Shown piece after piece: positions 54,820 through 62,392 of a stretch of DNA of 62,966 nt. Made by a program: the position numbers and the translations under genes. The DNA is from Erysipelotrichales bacterium (GTDB lineage Bacteria; Bacillota_I; Bacilli_A; Erysipelotrichales; Erysipelotrichaceae), in assembly GCA_910576855.1 (NCBI GenBank), contig CAJTJP010000020.1:1-62966 (forward strand). The letters run 5' to 3'. How positions within the stretch are numbered: the stretch's first letter is position 1; each line of letters opens with the position of its first letter. The notes beneath the pieces are model-generated. The model saw nothing but the letters and a program-made list of their open reading frames with translations. It ran no database searches and had not been told where the DNA came from.

Positions 54820-56602
54820 TATGGCAAATATTGAGGACAAGCTGAAGATCCTGCCGCCGTTACCCGGTTGCTACTTAATGAAAAACAAAGACGGCGATAT
54901 CATTTATGTCGGCAAAGCGAAAAAGCTGAAAAATCGTGTACGACAGTATTTTGTCGGTGCACATGATTTTAAAACACAGCGGCTTGTCGCCAATATTGAT
55001 GATTTTGAATTTATCGTTACCGGCAGTGAAAAGGAAGCACTGTTATTGGAAATTAATTTGATCAAAAAGCATACACCGCCGTATAATATCATGTTTATGG
55101 ATGATAAAACGTATCCGTATATCAAATTAACTAAAGAGAAAGCACCGATATTAAGAGTTGTACGTAATACAAAGGATAAAAAGGCTGAATATTTCGGTCC
55201 TTTTCCCGATTCATCAGCTGCATGGGAAACAATGAGACTGTTAAATCAGCTGTATCCGTTAAGAAAATGCGCTCGTTTACAAAAAAAAGAATGCTTGTAT
55301 TATCATATGAAGCAATGCTTAGGGCCTTGTGTCCATGAAATCGATGATGCCTGTTATCAGAAAATGGCAAATGAAATCCGTAAGTTTTTAAAGGGTGATG
55401 TCAAGGAAATGCTGAATCAGCTGAGACAGGAAATGGAACAGGCAAGCATGGAGCTGCAGTTTGAAAAGGCAAAGGAAAAGCATGATCTGATTCAAGCGAT
55501 CACTCATGTAACGGCAAAACAGCAGATTGATTTCAAGGATCGTAAGGATCGTGATGTTTTCGGCTGTTATGTTGATAAGGGCTATATATCGATACAAGGC
55601 TTTTTCTTAAGAGGCGGCAAGCTGTTGGAGCGCACTCTGCATATCACACCCTTGTATGAAAATGAGGAGGATGCTTTCCTTTCCTTTATTCTGCAGTATT
55701 ATGAGCAGCATCCACTCCCGCAGGAGATTTTATTGCCGCAGTATTATGATATCAGTGTATTGGCACAAGCGCTTGATACGAAGCTGCTCCAGCCGTTGCG
55801 CGGTGATAAGCTGAAGCTTGTGGAAATGGTAATTGCGAATGCGAAAAATGTTCATCAACAAAAATTTGAGCTTGTGGAGCGTAAAGAAAATCGACGTGAG
55901 GAAGCGATGAAGCAGCTTTGCGATATCTTTCAAAAGGATATTCATCGCATTGAAATCTTTGATAACTCGCATATTTCGGGAAGCTTCAATGTATCCGGTA
56001 TGGTCGTATTTAAGGACGGAGAGCCCAGCAAGCAGGATTATCGTCTGTATAAGTTGGGTACCTATATCTCTGATTTAGATTCGATGAAGGAAGTCATTTA
56101 TCGCCGTTATTTTCGCTTGCTGAAGGAACAAGGACGTTTTCCCGATTTATTGATCGTGGACGGCGGTTGGTTACAGATTGAGGCCGCCAAGGAAATATTA
56201 TCGGCTCTGGAACTCGATATCACGCTTTGCGGTCTTGTGAAGGACGACAATCACCGCACGAATGAATTGATGGATAAAGACGGTAAGATCATTCCGATTC
56301 TGCGTGATTCCTCATTATTTTTCTTGTTGACACAGATGCAGGACGAAGTACATCGCTTTGCGATTTCTTATCATCGCAAACTGCGCAATAAGGCAATGAC
56401 TAAATCGATTTTAGATGAAGTAACGGGAATCGGTGAAGTGCGTAAAAAAGAAATCTGGAAACATTTTAAAAGCATGAAGCGTTTAAAGGAAGCAAGCGTT
56501 GAGGAAATTGCCGCAGTCGTACCGCAGGCCGTTGCCCAAAATATCTATGATGTATTACATAATCCTAACCAAAATGAGGATTCTGCATATGATAAACTGT
56601 AA
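54812..56602 (+). CDS. uvrC: excinuclease ABC subunit C
   Basis: 596-aa dual-incision nuclease of nucleotide excision repair. GIY-YIG domain at about 15-95 (PGCYLMKN, IIYVGKAKKLKNRVRQYF), a cysteine-containing middle region, UVR motif (QLRQEMEQASMELQFEKA), UvrC endonuclease domain with EIFDNSHISG and LIVDGG, and C-terminal helix-hairpin-helix. ATG 54812 lies in the end of mutS2; ATG 54821 is an alternative. Normal length. Confidence 0.97.
   Translation: MANMANIEDKLKILPPLPGCYLMKNKDGDIIYVGKAKKLKNRVRQYFVGAHDFKTQRLVANIDDFEFIVTGSEKEALLLEINLIKKHTPPYNIMFMDDKTYPYIKLTKEKAPILRVVRNTKDKKAEYFGPFPDSSAAWETMRLLNQLYPLRKCARLQKKECLYYHMKQCLGPCVHEIDDACYQKMANEIRKFLKGDVKEMLNQLRQEMEQASMELQFEKAKEKHDLIQAITHVTAKQQIDFKDRKDRDVFGCYVDKGYISIQGFFLRGGKLLERTLHITPLYENEEDAFLSFILQYYEQHPLPQEILLPQYYDISVLAQALDTKLLQPLRGDKLKLVEMVIANAKNVHQQKFELVERKENRREEAMKQLCDIFQKDIHRIEIFDNSHISGSFNVSGMVVFKDGEPSKQDYRLYKLGTYISDLDSMKEVIYRRYFRLLKEQGRFPDLLIVDGGWLQIEAAKEILSALELDITLCGLVKDDNHRTNELMDKDGKIIPILRDSSLFFLLTQMQDEVHRFAISYHRKLRNKAMTKSILDEVTGIGEVRKKEIWKHFKSMKRLKEASVEEIAAVVPQAVAQNIYDVLHNPNQNEDSAYDKL
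56568..56594 (+). promoter_or_regulatory. candidate sigma-K promoter of gerE
   Basis: AC at 56568-56569, 16-bp spacer, CATATGATA at 56586-56594, an exact match to the AC-N16-CATANNNTA pattern of the late mother-cell sigma factor. It lies in the 3' end of uvrC; transcription would start near 56601, just upstream of the gerE RBS. Bacillus gerE is sigma-K transcribed. Confidence 0.7.
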
Positions 56603-56622
56603 GCATCATAAGTATAGGGGGT

Positions 56623-56835
56623 ATCAATACGCAAACGATATTAACAAGGCGAGAAAAACAAGTGTTTGATTTGTTGATTCAAAATTACAGCACAAAGGAA
56701 ATCGCTGCGATGATGAAAATTTCGGATAAAACCGTACGCAATCATATTTCTAATGTGATGCTGAAGCTGGGTGTCAAGGGAAGGGCACAGGCAGTCGTTG
56801 AGCTGTTGAAGCTTGATGAACTGCATTTACAGTAA
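56623..56835 (+). CDS. gerE: GerE-like spore coat gene regulator, non-canonical start
   Basis: About 70-aa LuxR-type helix-turn-helix protein: LTRREKQVFDLL, then STKEIAAMMKISDKTVRNHI and VKGRAQAVVELLK. This matches Bacillus GerE nearly throughout; GerE is the last mother-cell regulator of sporulation. The frame from the preceding stop (56593) to the HTH has no ATG, GTG or TTG. GGGGG at 56617-56621 would serve as RBS; ATC 56623, ACG 56629 or ATA 56638 would have to initiate. I list ATC 56623 provisionally. A sequencing error is possible. Confidence 0.85.
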   Translation: MNTQTILTRREKQVFDLLIQNYSTKEIAAMMKISDKTVRNHISNVMLKLGVKGRAQAVVELLKLDELHLQ

Positions 56836-56843
56836 GGTAGAGT

Positions 56844-56869
56844 AAAAGACCGATCATTCGGTCTTTTTT
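56844..56869 (+). terminator. gerE terminator
   Basis: AAGACCGA/TCGGTCTT stem with TCAT loop and T tail. Confidence 0.93.
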
Positions 56870-56989
56870 CAGGCTTGTTTTTTTTGTTTCGGTATTTATA
56901 GTAAAGTACACCGTTGATGAAAAATTTGTGTGTGGTTTAATAAAGACGGGTCATCGATTGATGAAAAGGAAATTTTATAGCTTTTATTG

Positions 56990-57017
56990 TTGCATTATAA
57001 AAATGATTTGGTATAAT
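56990..57017 (+). promoter_or_regulatory. promoter of a structured RNA
   Basis: TTGCAT, 16-bp spacer, perfect TATAAT. Confidence 0.75.
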
Positions 57018-57023
57018 GTGAGT

Positions 57024-57192
57024 GAGGATAAAAGTGTTTTCAAATATTTTTATCTTCATTGTGAGGCGTTTGTCAGATGTGCCTGGCTCAATAAAAACTG
57101 AAGAAATTGCGAGGGGTTCGTCAACGTACCTGGCTAAAAAAAGTTGAAGAAATTATAAAAACTACTCAAAATCGCATCTGAGTAGTTTTTTT
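57024..57192 (+). ncRNA. candidate structured RNA with tandem units
   Basis: About 170-nt transcript from the promoter at 56990 to a terminator at 57159-57192. It opens with a 10-bp hairpin (GAGGATAAAA/TTTTATCTTC) and then has two imperfect tandem units at about 57062-57107 and 57110-57154. Each runs GAGG, GTCA, T(G/A)CCTGGCT and ends TTGAAGAAATT or CTGAAGAAATT. An AGG...CCT stem is possible in both. I recognise no Rfam-type family. It ends about 160 nt before a ribbon-helix-helix gene, so it could be an attenuating leader or an independent RNA. Confidence 0.6.
57159..57192 (+). terminator. terminator of the structured RNA
   Basis: AACTACTCA/TGAGTAGTT stem with a 10-nt loop and TTTTTTT. Confidence 0.92.
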
Positions 57193-57349
57193 CTTGTGTG
57201 ATCTCATTTTCTTTATCACCTGTATATCAATATTTCTACTGCTGATTACAGCTTTGTAGTCTGTAATTGATTCACTTTATAATTCACATATTGAATATAG
57301 AAATCAGACAATCAGAGCATTACAATAGATAAAGAAAAGGCGTGATGTA

Positions 57350-57550
57350 ATGAATGAATTTGTTCCTTATAAGAAATCTGTATCGGTTGAAAAGGCAGTC
57401 GTTACGATTCGTATAGATTCAAAAACACTGGAAGAAATAGATAAAACGGCAAGTATAATCGATATCAGCAGAAATGAATTTATGAATCAATGTATCGAAT
57501 ATGCCTTGAAGCACCTGAATATATATGATCGACTCATGGAGTATGAATAA
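57350..57550 (+). CDS. ribbon-helix-helix protein
   Basis: 66-aa protein with the CopG/Arc-type pattern: beta strand AVVTIRIDSKTLEEID, then helix and SRNEFMNQCIEYALKHL. Probably a small DNA-binding repressor or antitoxin-like protein, but no toxin partner is visible beside it. ATG follows AAAAGGCG. Convergent with a broken XRE regulator. Confidence 0.75.
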   Translation: MNEFVPYKKSVSVEKAVVTIRIDSKTLEEIDKTASIIDISRNEFMNQCIEYALKHLNIYDRLMEYE

Positions 57551-57566
57551 GTAAAAAGAGTGCTTG

Positions 57567-57835
57567 TTATAAGCCTCGATCGACAAAGAATTCTCTGATA
57601 TCGACCTCTAAAACACGTGCGATACGAATAATACAGCGATACTGAATGACTGCTGTACCTTAACGGATTCAATATTACTGATCAAGCTGTAACTTAAATC
57701 GGCTCTTTCGGCAAGCTGTTCCTGTGTCATTTTACCGTAACTGCTGTACTTGCTGTTATTATGAAGTCTGAAATATTTGATATTCTTACTTATCAATTCA
57801 TAAATGTATCGATCGTCCTCGGGACTGAATTTCAT
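57567..57835 (-). pseudogene. frameshifted XRE-family regulator
   Basis: From ATG 57835 the minus strand reads a typical HTH (GKMTQEQLAERADLSYSLIS then NIES) and then runs into a stop at 57608. A different frame from about 57655 on continues with IIRIARVLEVDIREFFVDRGL, the normal end of such repressors. One frameshift near 57650-57660 therefore splits the gene. A sequencing error is the alternative. Confidence 0.75.
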
Positions 57836-58117
57836 GATCTCACCGCCTGTCTTTGTCTTTTCATTTATCGTTATAATTATTGTTCTTGTACTATGCGAGC
57901 TTATTTTAAACTACACATCAATTTCACGCAATACGATATTCTAAAATAGCGCAGAACGATTGATTTTCATCGGGCAGCAGTGATAAATCAATCAGAAAAC
58001 TGAGGTTGTAGTAAGTGCTTCCTACCGATAATTAAAAAAAATTAAATTTTTTTTGGGATTTCATCTGTTTATGAGTATGTATATATGAGGACATATCAAT
58101 GATAAAGGAGAATACAT

Positions 58118-58591
58118 ATGACTTATAAACGCATACAAACACAACTGATTATGAATCACAGCCAATATCAATGGCTGATGCGCCGATTGAACAGAGTTTC
58201 AAATTGCGCCGGTGCTTTACAGACAAAGCTTTTAAATGATTCAAAGCTAAAGCCCGATAAGCAGTCCTATAACGCTTTTTATCAGCATTTTCTGTATGAA
58301 GCTGCTGTATATCAATTAAACGAGCGTGAAAGGGAATGTGTCAGGCAGTATGCAGAGGCGTTGTGGAAGGCCTACATTCATGCTTCACCGATGCCTAAAT
58401 TCGTATATCGCAATTTGGTGGAACAGGATTTCAGCTATCATCAGGTCGATATGCGCAGCTTTTTGGATCCTTCAATCACTCAAAGCAACTGTAAAAGACT
58501 GATGGCAAGCACGATTTATTCGCTCAATAATCAATGGTACATCTATCTTTATGTAAAAGTGTTTGAAAATCGCCGCAATGCTTATAAATGA
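58118..58591 (+). CDS. hypothetical protein
   Basis: 157-aa basic, Tyr/Gln/Asn-rich, mostly helical protein without signal peptide or membrane segment. AAAGGAG lies upstream of ATG. The N-terminal YKRIQTQLIMNHSQYQWLMR loosely recalls the start of IS605-type TnpB proteins, but none of the later TnpB motifs are present. No function assigned. Confidence 0.6.
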   Translation: MTYKRIQTQLIMNHSQYQWLMRRLNRVSNCAGALQTKLLNDSKLKPDKQSYNAFYQHFLYEAAVYQLNERERECVRQYAEALWKAYIHASPMPKFVYRNLVEQDFSYHQVDMRSFLDPSITQSNCKRLMASTIYSLNNQWYIYLYVKVFENRRNAYK

Positions 58592-58611
58592 TTTCATCAA
58601 GCCTTGAAGTG

Positions 58612-58620
58612 TGATATAAT
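58612..58620 (+). promoter_or_regulatory. extended -10 promoter of the murL operon
   Basis: TGATATAAT (TGn plus TATAAT), 20 nt before the VanY-like gene. Confidence 0.5.
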
Positions 58621-58639
58621 ACCTTTTGAGGTGTAAGAT

Positions 58640-59704
58640 ATGAAAGCTAAGCGAATAGTATTTATCACAAGTCTATTGGTTTTATTCGGTATCTGTTTTA
58701 CGGTAATGAATCGTCATTATGATGAGCTTGCGCGTTATCCGTATGTTACAAGCGAAAATCGTGATATTATTTTAGAACATTTATCCAACGATGATATTAA
58801 TTATATGATTTCTCAACAGCTCAAGCCTGAGCAGTTTCTGCCTTATATAGAAACAGAGGGCTTTGTATTACGTAATACGCTTTGGTACAATCGAGCCAAG
58901 GAGGTACGCTCTGCCTCAAATGAAACGATCATTGCGTTTATCAATGATTTTAAAAATCATTTGGATTATGCAGGCTTAGAAACACTGCTTAAGGCATATT
59001 CTTATGATACATTGCGTACATTTTATGAGGAAGAGAATGATTATATCCAAAATGCAGACATCGTTAATGATCCTGCTTCTTTATTGACGCTGATTGATGA
59101 TGAAGAAACCTTGTATACATATCAGCCGAAAAAGCTGGTCAGTGTGAAGGATGTACCGCACGTATCACTCGTTGACGGTAAAAGTGATATCAAGGTGCTG
59201 TCTGAGGTGAAAAAACCGCTGCAGAAGCTGTGCAGTGATATTTCCAAGGTGAATAATAAGACATGCGGAAATCTGATTTTGACTGCCGGATATATTTCCT
59301 ATGAGGATCAGGTGCCGATCTATGAAAGCATGATGCTGAAATACGGGCGCGATGATTTTCGCCGCTTTTGGGATTATCCCGGACAAAGTGAATATCAGCT
59401 AGGAACACTGATTCGCTTTCAGCCGGTCGGCAGGGAAAGCAGCAGTGTCGATGATGAACTGCTGCAGCCGCAGGATAACGATGCCAAGGACGATAAAGAG
59501 GAAAGTGAGGACAGTAAATTGGCTGAATGGCTTGCGGACAATGCTTATAAATACGGCTTTATTATTCGATATCCGAAGGATAAGGAGGATGTCACGAAAA
59601 AGCTGTATCAGCCCTTTACGCTTCGTTATGTAGGAAAAGAGGTAGCTGAGATATTATATCAAAATCATCAGGCCTTGAATGAATATCACGTGGAAATCAA
59701 ATAA
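58640..59704 (+). CDS. VanY-like protein lacking zinc ligands (probable pseudo-enzyme)
   Basis: 354-aa membrane-anchored protein (signal anchor about 5-23). Residues about 210-350 align with D-Ala-D-Ala carboxypeptidases of family M15B: AGYISYEDQ (normally SGYRSYxxQ), WLADNAYKYGFIIRYP and RYVGKEVAEI are well kept. But SEYQLGTLIRF (250-260) replaces SEHQTGLAFD-type sequence and YQPFTLRYVG (323-332) replaces YEPWHYRYVG, so both zinc histidines, the aspartate and the catalytic glutamate are gone. An acidic insertion (about 268-293) also splits the domain. Probably a binding or scaffold protein of the cell wall; cotranscribed with murL. Confidence 0.85.
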   Translation: MKAKRIVFITSLLVLFGICFTVMNRHYDELARYPYVTSENRDIILEHLSNDDINYMISQQLKPEQFLPYIETEGFVLRNTLWYNRAKEVRSASNETIIAFINDFKNHLDYAGLETLLKAYSYDTLRTFYEEENDYIQNADIVNDPASLLTLIDDEETLYTYQPKKLVSVKDVPHVSLVDGKSDIKVLSEVKKPLQKLCSDISKVNNKTCGNLILTAGYISYEDQVPIYESMMLKYGRDDFRRFWDYPGQSEYQLGTLIRFQPVGRESSSVDDELLQPQDNDAKDDKEESEDSKLAEWLADNAYKYGFIIRYPKDKEDVTKKLYQPFTLRYVGKEVAEILYQNHQALNEYHVEIK

Positions 59705-59716
59705 GGATAGGAGAAC

Positions 59717-61075
59717 ATGATGGAAAAATTTCTTGAATTCAGAGAACGATACCCGTTATTTCGTTATAACGCATATCATATAGAGGAAACAAATAATACG
59801 ATCACCTTTCGTTATGATTTTGAAATCGTCGGATTGGCACAGTTTCATCCGACTTGGACAATCGATAAGCAGCATGTGAAATATTTTGATGAAAATGATG
59901 AAATCATTCAAAAGTTGATATTTTCGATCGGTATGGTCGAACTGTCAAGCTATTGGAAAATCACCTGTTCACCGGCTGTAGAAATTCATGCGGGAGCAAT
60001 CGATGATACGCAGCTTGCATGGTGGAAGAAGCAATACTTTTTAGGCCTTCAGGAATTCTTTTATACGAATCATATTACTGTTTCAATCGATGACTTCATG
60101 TATATCAAGGCTTTGGGAAGCAGCTTTGCCGATACAAAGGGAACAAGAGCGTTAAGCGGCTGTATGATACCGATCGGCGGCGGTAAGGATTCTGCCGTAA
60201 CAACGGAGCTGTGCAAGCAGCTGGATATGAAGCGGTGTGCCTATATCATCAATACACGCAAGGCAACACAGGACACTGTGGATATCGGCGGCTTTGATGA
60301 GAAAGATGTCATCAAGGTCAAACGTACTCTCGATGCGAATATGCTGGAATGCAACAAAAAGGGCTTTTTAAACGGACATACGCCGTTTTCGGCATTGGTT
60401 GCCTTTTCCTCGAGCTTGTTTGCGTATATGAATGATCTTCGTTATGTAGTGTTAAGTAATGAAGACAGTGCTAACGAGAGCACCGTGGCAGGAACACAAA
60501 TCAATCATCAGTATTCAAAAAGCTTTCAGTTTGAACAGGATTTCCATGAGTATGAAAAAGCTTATATTGATTCAGGCGTATATTACTTCTCTTTATTGCG
60601 CGGTTGGTCGGAATTTCAAATTGCCGAGCATTTTGCGAAGTATCCGCAATATCACGAAGCATTCCGCAGCTGTAATGTCGGCAGTAAGGCAGATATTTGG
60701 TGCGGAAGCTGTCCGAAATGCCTGTTTGTTTACTTTATTTTAATGCCGTTCTTAAGCGATGATGAACTGCATTCCGTATTCCGCAAGAATTTGTTGGAGG
60801 ATCAAGCGTTGATTCAAACGATGGAACAGCTGATCGGCTATCAAAGCGAAAAGCCGTTTGAATGCGTCGGCAGCCGTTCTGAGGTAAATACGGCAATCTG
60901 TATGAAAATAGCCGCATTGGAAAAGGAAGGAAAAGCACTTCCGCTGTTGTTGCGCCGTTATCAAACATTGCCGCAGTATGAAAGCTATCGCAATCAAAAA
61001 AATCCGTATGCGCATTATTTCAATCAGGAAAATCTGATTCCCGATATATTTTTACCGCTTGTGAAAGAAGGTTGA
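59717..61075 (+). CDS. murL: UDP-MurNAc-L-Ala-L-Glu epimerase (MurL)
   Basis: 452-aa protein of the MurL family, which epimerises the terminal L-Glu of UDP-MurNAc-L-Ala-L-Glu to D-Glu using ATP. PIGGGKDSAVTTELC (about 151-165) is the PP-loop-like nucleotide motif; NEDSANESTVAG and WCGSCPKCLFVY (cysteine cluster) are further family blocks. Start ATG 59717 or 59720 after AGGAGA. The gene is immediately followed by a murD, exactly the association that defines the MurD2-MurL route. Assignment rests on motif memory, not on alignment. Confidence 0.8.
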   Translation: MMEKFLEFRERYPLFRYNAYHIEETNNTITFRYDFEIVGLAQFHPTWTIDKQHVKYFDENDEIIQKLIFSIGMVELSSYWKITCSPAVEIHAGAIDDTQLAWWKKQYFLGLQEFFYTNHITVSIDDFMYIKALGSSFADTKGTRALSGCMIPIGGGKDSAVTTELCKQLDMKRCAYIINTRKATQDTVDIGGFDEKDVIKVKRTLDANMLECNKKGFLNGHTPFSALVAFSSSLFAYMNDLRYVVLSNEDSANESTVAGTQINHQYSKSFQFEQDFHEYEKAYIDSGVYYFSLLRGWSEFQIAEHFAKYPQYHEAFRSCNVGSKADIWCGSCPKCLFVYFILMPFLSDDELHSVFRKNLLEDQALIQTMEQLIGYQSEKPFECVGSRSEVNTAICMKIAALEKEGKALPLLLRRYQTLPQYESYRNQKNPYAHYFNQENLIPDIFLPLVKEG

Positions 61076-61077
61076 TT

Positions 61078-62370
61078 ATGCCGCCGATCATAGAAGAATT
61101 GAAAAATAAGCGCATTGCAATTTTAGGATTCGGTAAGGAAGGGCAGTCGACATATCATTATATCCGAAAATATCTGCCGAATCAGGAATTGACGATTGCG
61201 GATCTACATCCGATCGATACAAACAAGCTTACCAATGTCAAGACGATTATCGGTGAGCATTATCAGGAACTCGATGCGTATGATATCGTTATGAAAAGTC
61301 CGGGCATCGTATTGACACATAGGCTTCCAGAGAATAAGCTGAATTCACAGACGAATCTGTTCTTAAAATATTATGGTAAGCAGACGATCGGTATTACCGG
61401 TACGAAGGGGAAAAGTACGACTGCATCACTTCTGTATCATACCGTGAGTAAGCATAAGCCCTGTGTGCTGTTAGGGAATATTGGTAAGCCTGCCTTCGAT
61501 CAGCTTGAGGTCATTCAAGCGGATACAATTGTTGTGTATGAGCTGTCCTGTCATCAACTGGAATATACGCACTATGCGCCGCATTTCGGAGTACTGCTGA
61601 ATTTATATGAGGAGCATTTAGATCATTACGGAACCTATGAAAGGTATGTTCATGCGAAGGAAAATATTTGGCGTTATCAGGACAAGCAGGATATGATCGT
61701 GCTGGAGCATTCCCTTCAGAATGATGACATTTATTCACAAATAATCAGTGCATCTATGGAGCATGAGGATGCGGATATCTTTATTGAGGATCAAACGCTT
61801 CATATTGAAAATGAAAGCATTACGATCGATGATCAGGCAACAACGCTATTAGGTAAGCACAATCGCTATGATATTGCGATCGTATTCTATTTGGCGAAGC
61901 AGCTCGGCATTTCCTATACGGACTCTCTTGCGGCACTGAAAAGCTTCGCTCCTCTGTCCCATCGCTTGGAGTATGTCGGATATCTGCATGACTTACATTG
62001 GTATGATGATTCTATTTCAACGATCTGCGAAACAACGATACAGGCATTGAAATCACTGCCGAAAACGGATACGCTGCTGCTTGGGGGAATGGATCGCGGT
62101 ATCGATTATACGCCGTTGTCCGACTACCTCAATGCACATCCGATTCATCATGTGATTTTGATGTATGACAGCGGCAGTGTCCTCTCAAAGCTGCTGCATA
62201 TTCCGTATACCGTTGTCAAGGATCTAGCGGAAGCGGTTGAAACAGCCAAGCAGGTCAGTCAAAAGGGCTCGGTAGTATTATTGTCACCGGCAGCCGCAAG
62301 CTATGGCTTTTTTAAAAACTTTGAGGAGCGAGGAGATCGCTATCAAATGTATATTAAGAATGAAGCATGA
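61078..62370 (+). CDS. murD: UDP-MurNAc-L-alanine:glutamate ligase, MurD2-type
   Basis: 430-aa ATP-dependent ligase. Motifs: GITGTKGKSTTASLLYH (P-loop, about 103-119), NLYEEHLDHYGTY, and in the C-terminal domain SHRLEYVG and YDDSISTICE. Classical MurD has DSKATN at the last position; DSIST is what I associate with MurD2 enzymes that accept L-Glu, in keeping with the adjacent murL. ATG 61078 directly follows the murL stop; no strong RBS, so translation is likely coupled. Confidence 0.88.
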   Translation: MPPIIEELKNKRIAILGFGKEGQSTYHYIRKYLPNQELTIADLHPIDTNKLTNVKTIIGEHYQELDAYDIVMKSPGIVLTHRLPENKLNSQTNLFLKYYGKQTIGITGTKGKSTTASLLYHTVSKHKPCVLLGNIGKPAFDQLEVIQADTIVVYELSCHQLEYTHYAPHFGVLLNLYEEHLDHYGTYERYVHAKENIWRYQDKQDMIVLEHSLQNDDIYSQIISASMEHEDADIFIEDQTLHIENESITIDDQATTLLGKHNRYDIAIVFYLAKQLGISYTDSLAALKSFAPLSHRLEYVGYLHDLHWYDDSISTICETTIQALKSLPKTDTLLLGGMDRGIDYTPLSDYLNAHPIHHVILMYDSGSVLSKLLHIPYTVVKDLAEAVETAKQVSQKGSVVLLSPAAASYGFFKNFEERGDRYQMYIKNEA

Positions 62371-62392
62371 TGAAAAATTCATGCTTTTATTT
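62361..62392 (+). terminator. murD terminator
   Basis: AAGCATGA/TCATGCTT stem with 8-nt loop, then a T-rich tail (TTATTT) that is interrupted by the intron. Confidence 0.85.

Noticed and set aside
57024-57192. glycine riboswitch or SRP RNA
   Set aside because: Tandem units suggested glycine, but its conserved core is absent; the SRP GGAA tetraloop region is absent too.
58118-58591. TnpB/IS605 transposase fragment
   Set aside because: Only a vague N-terminal resemblance; no RuvC or zinc-finger motifs and no terminal elements nearby.
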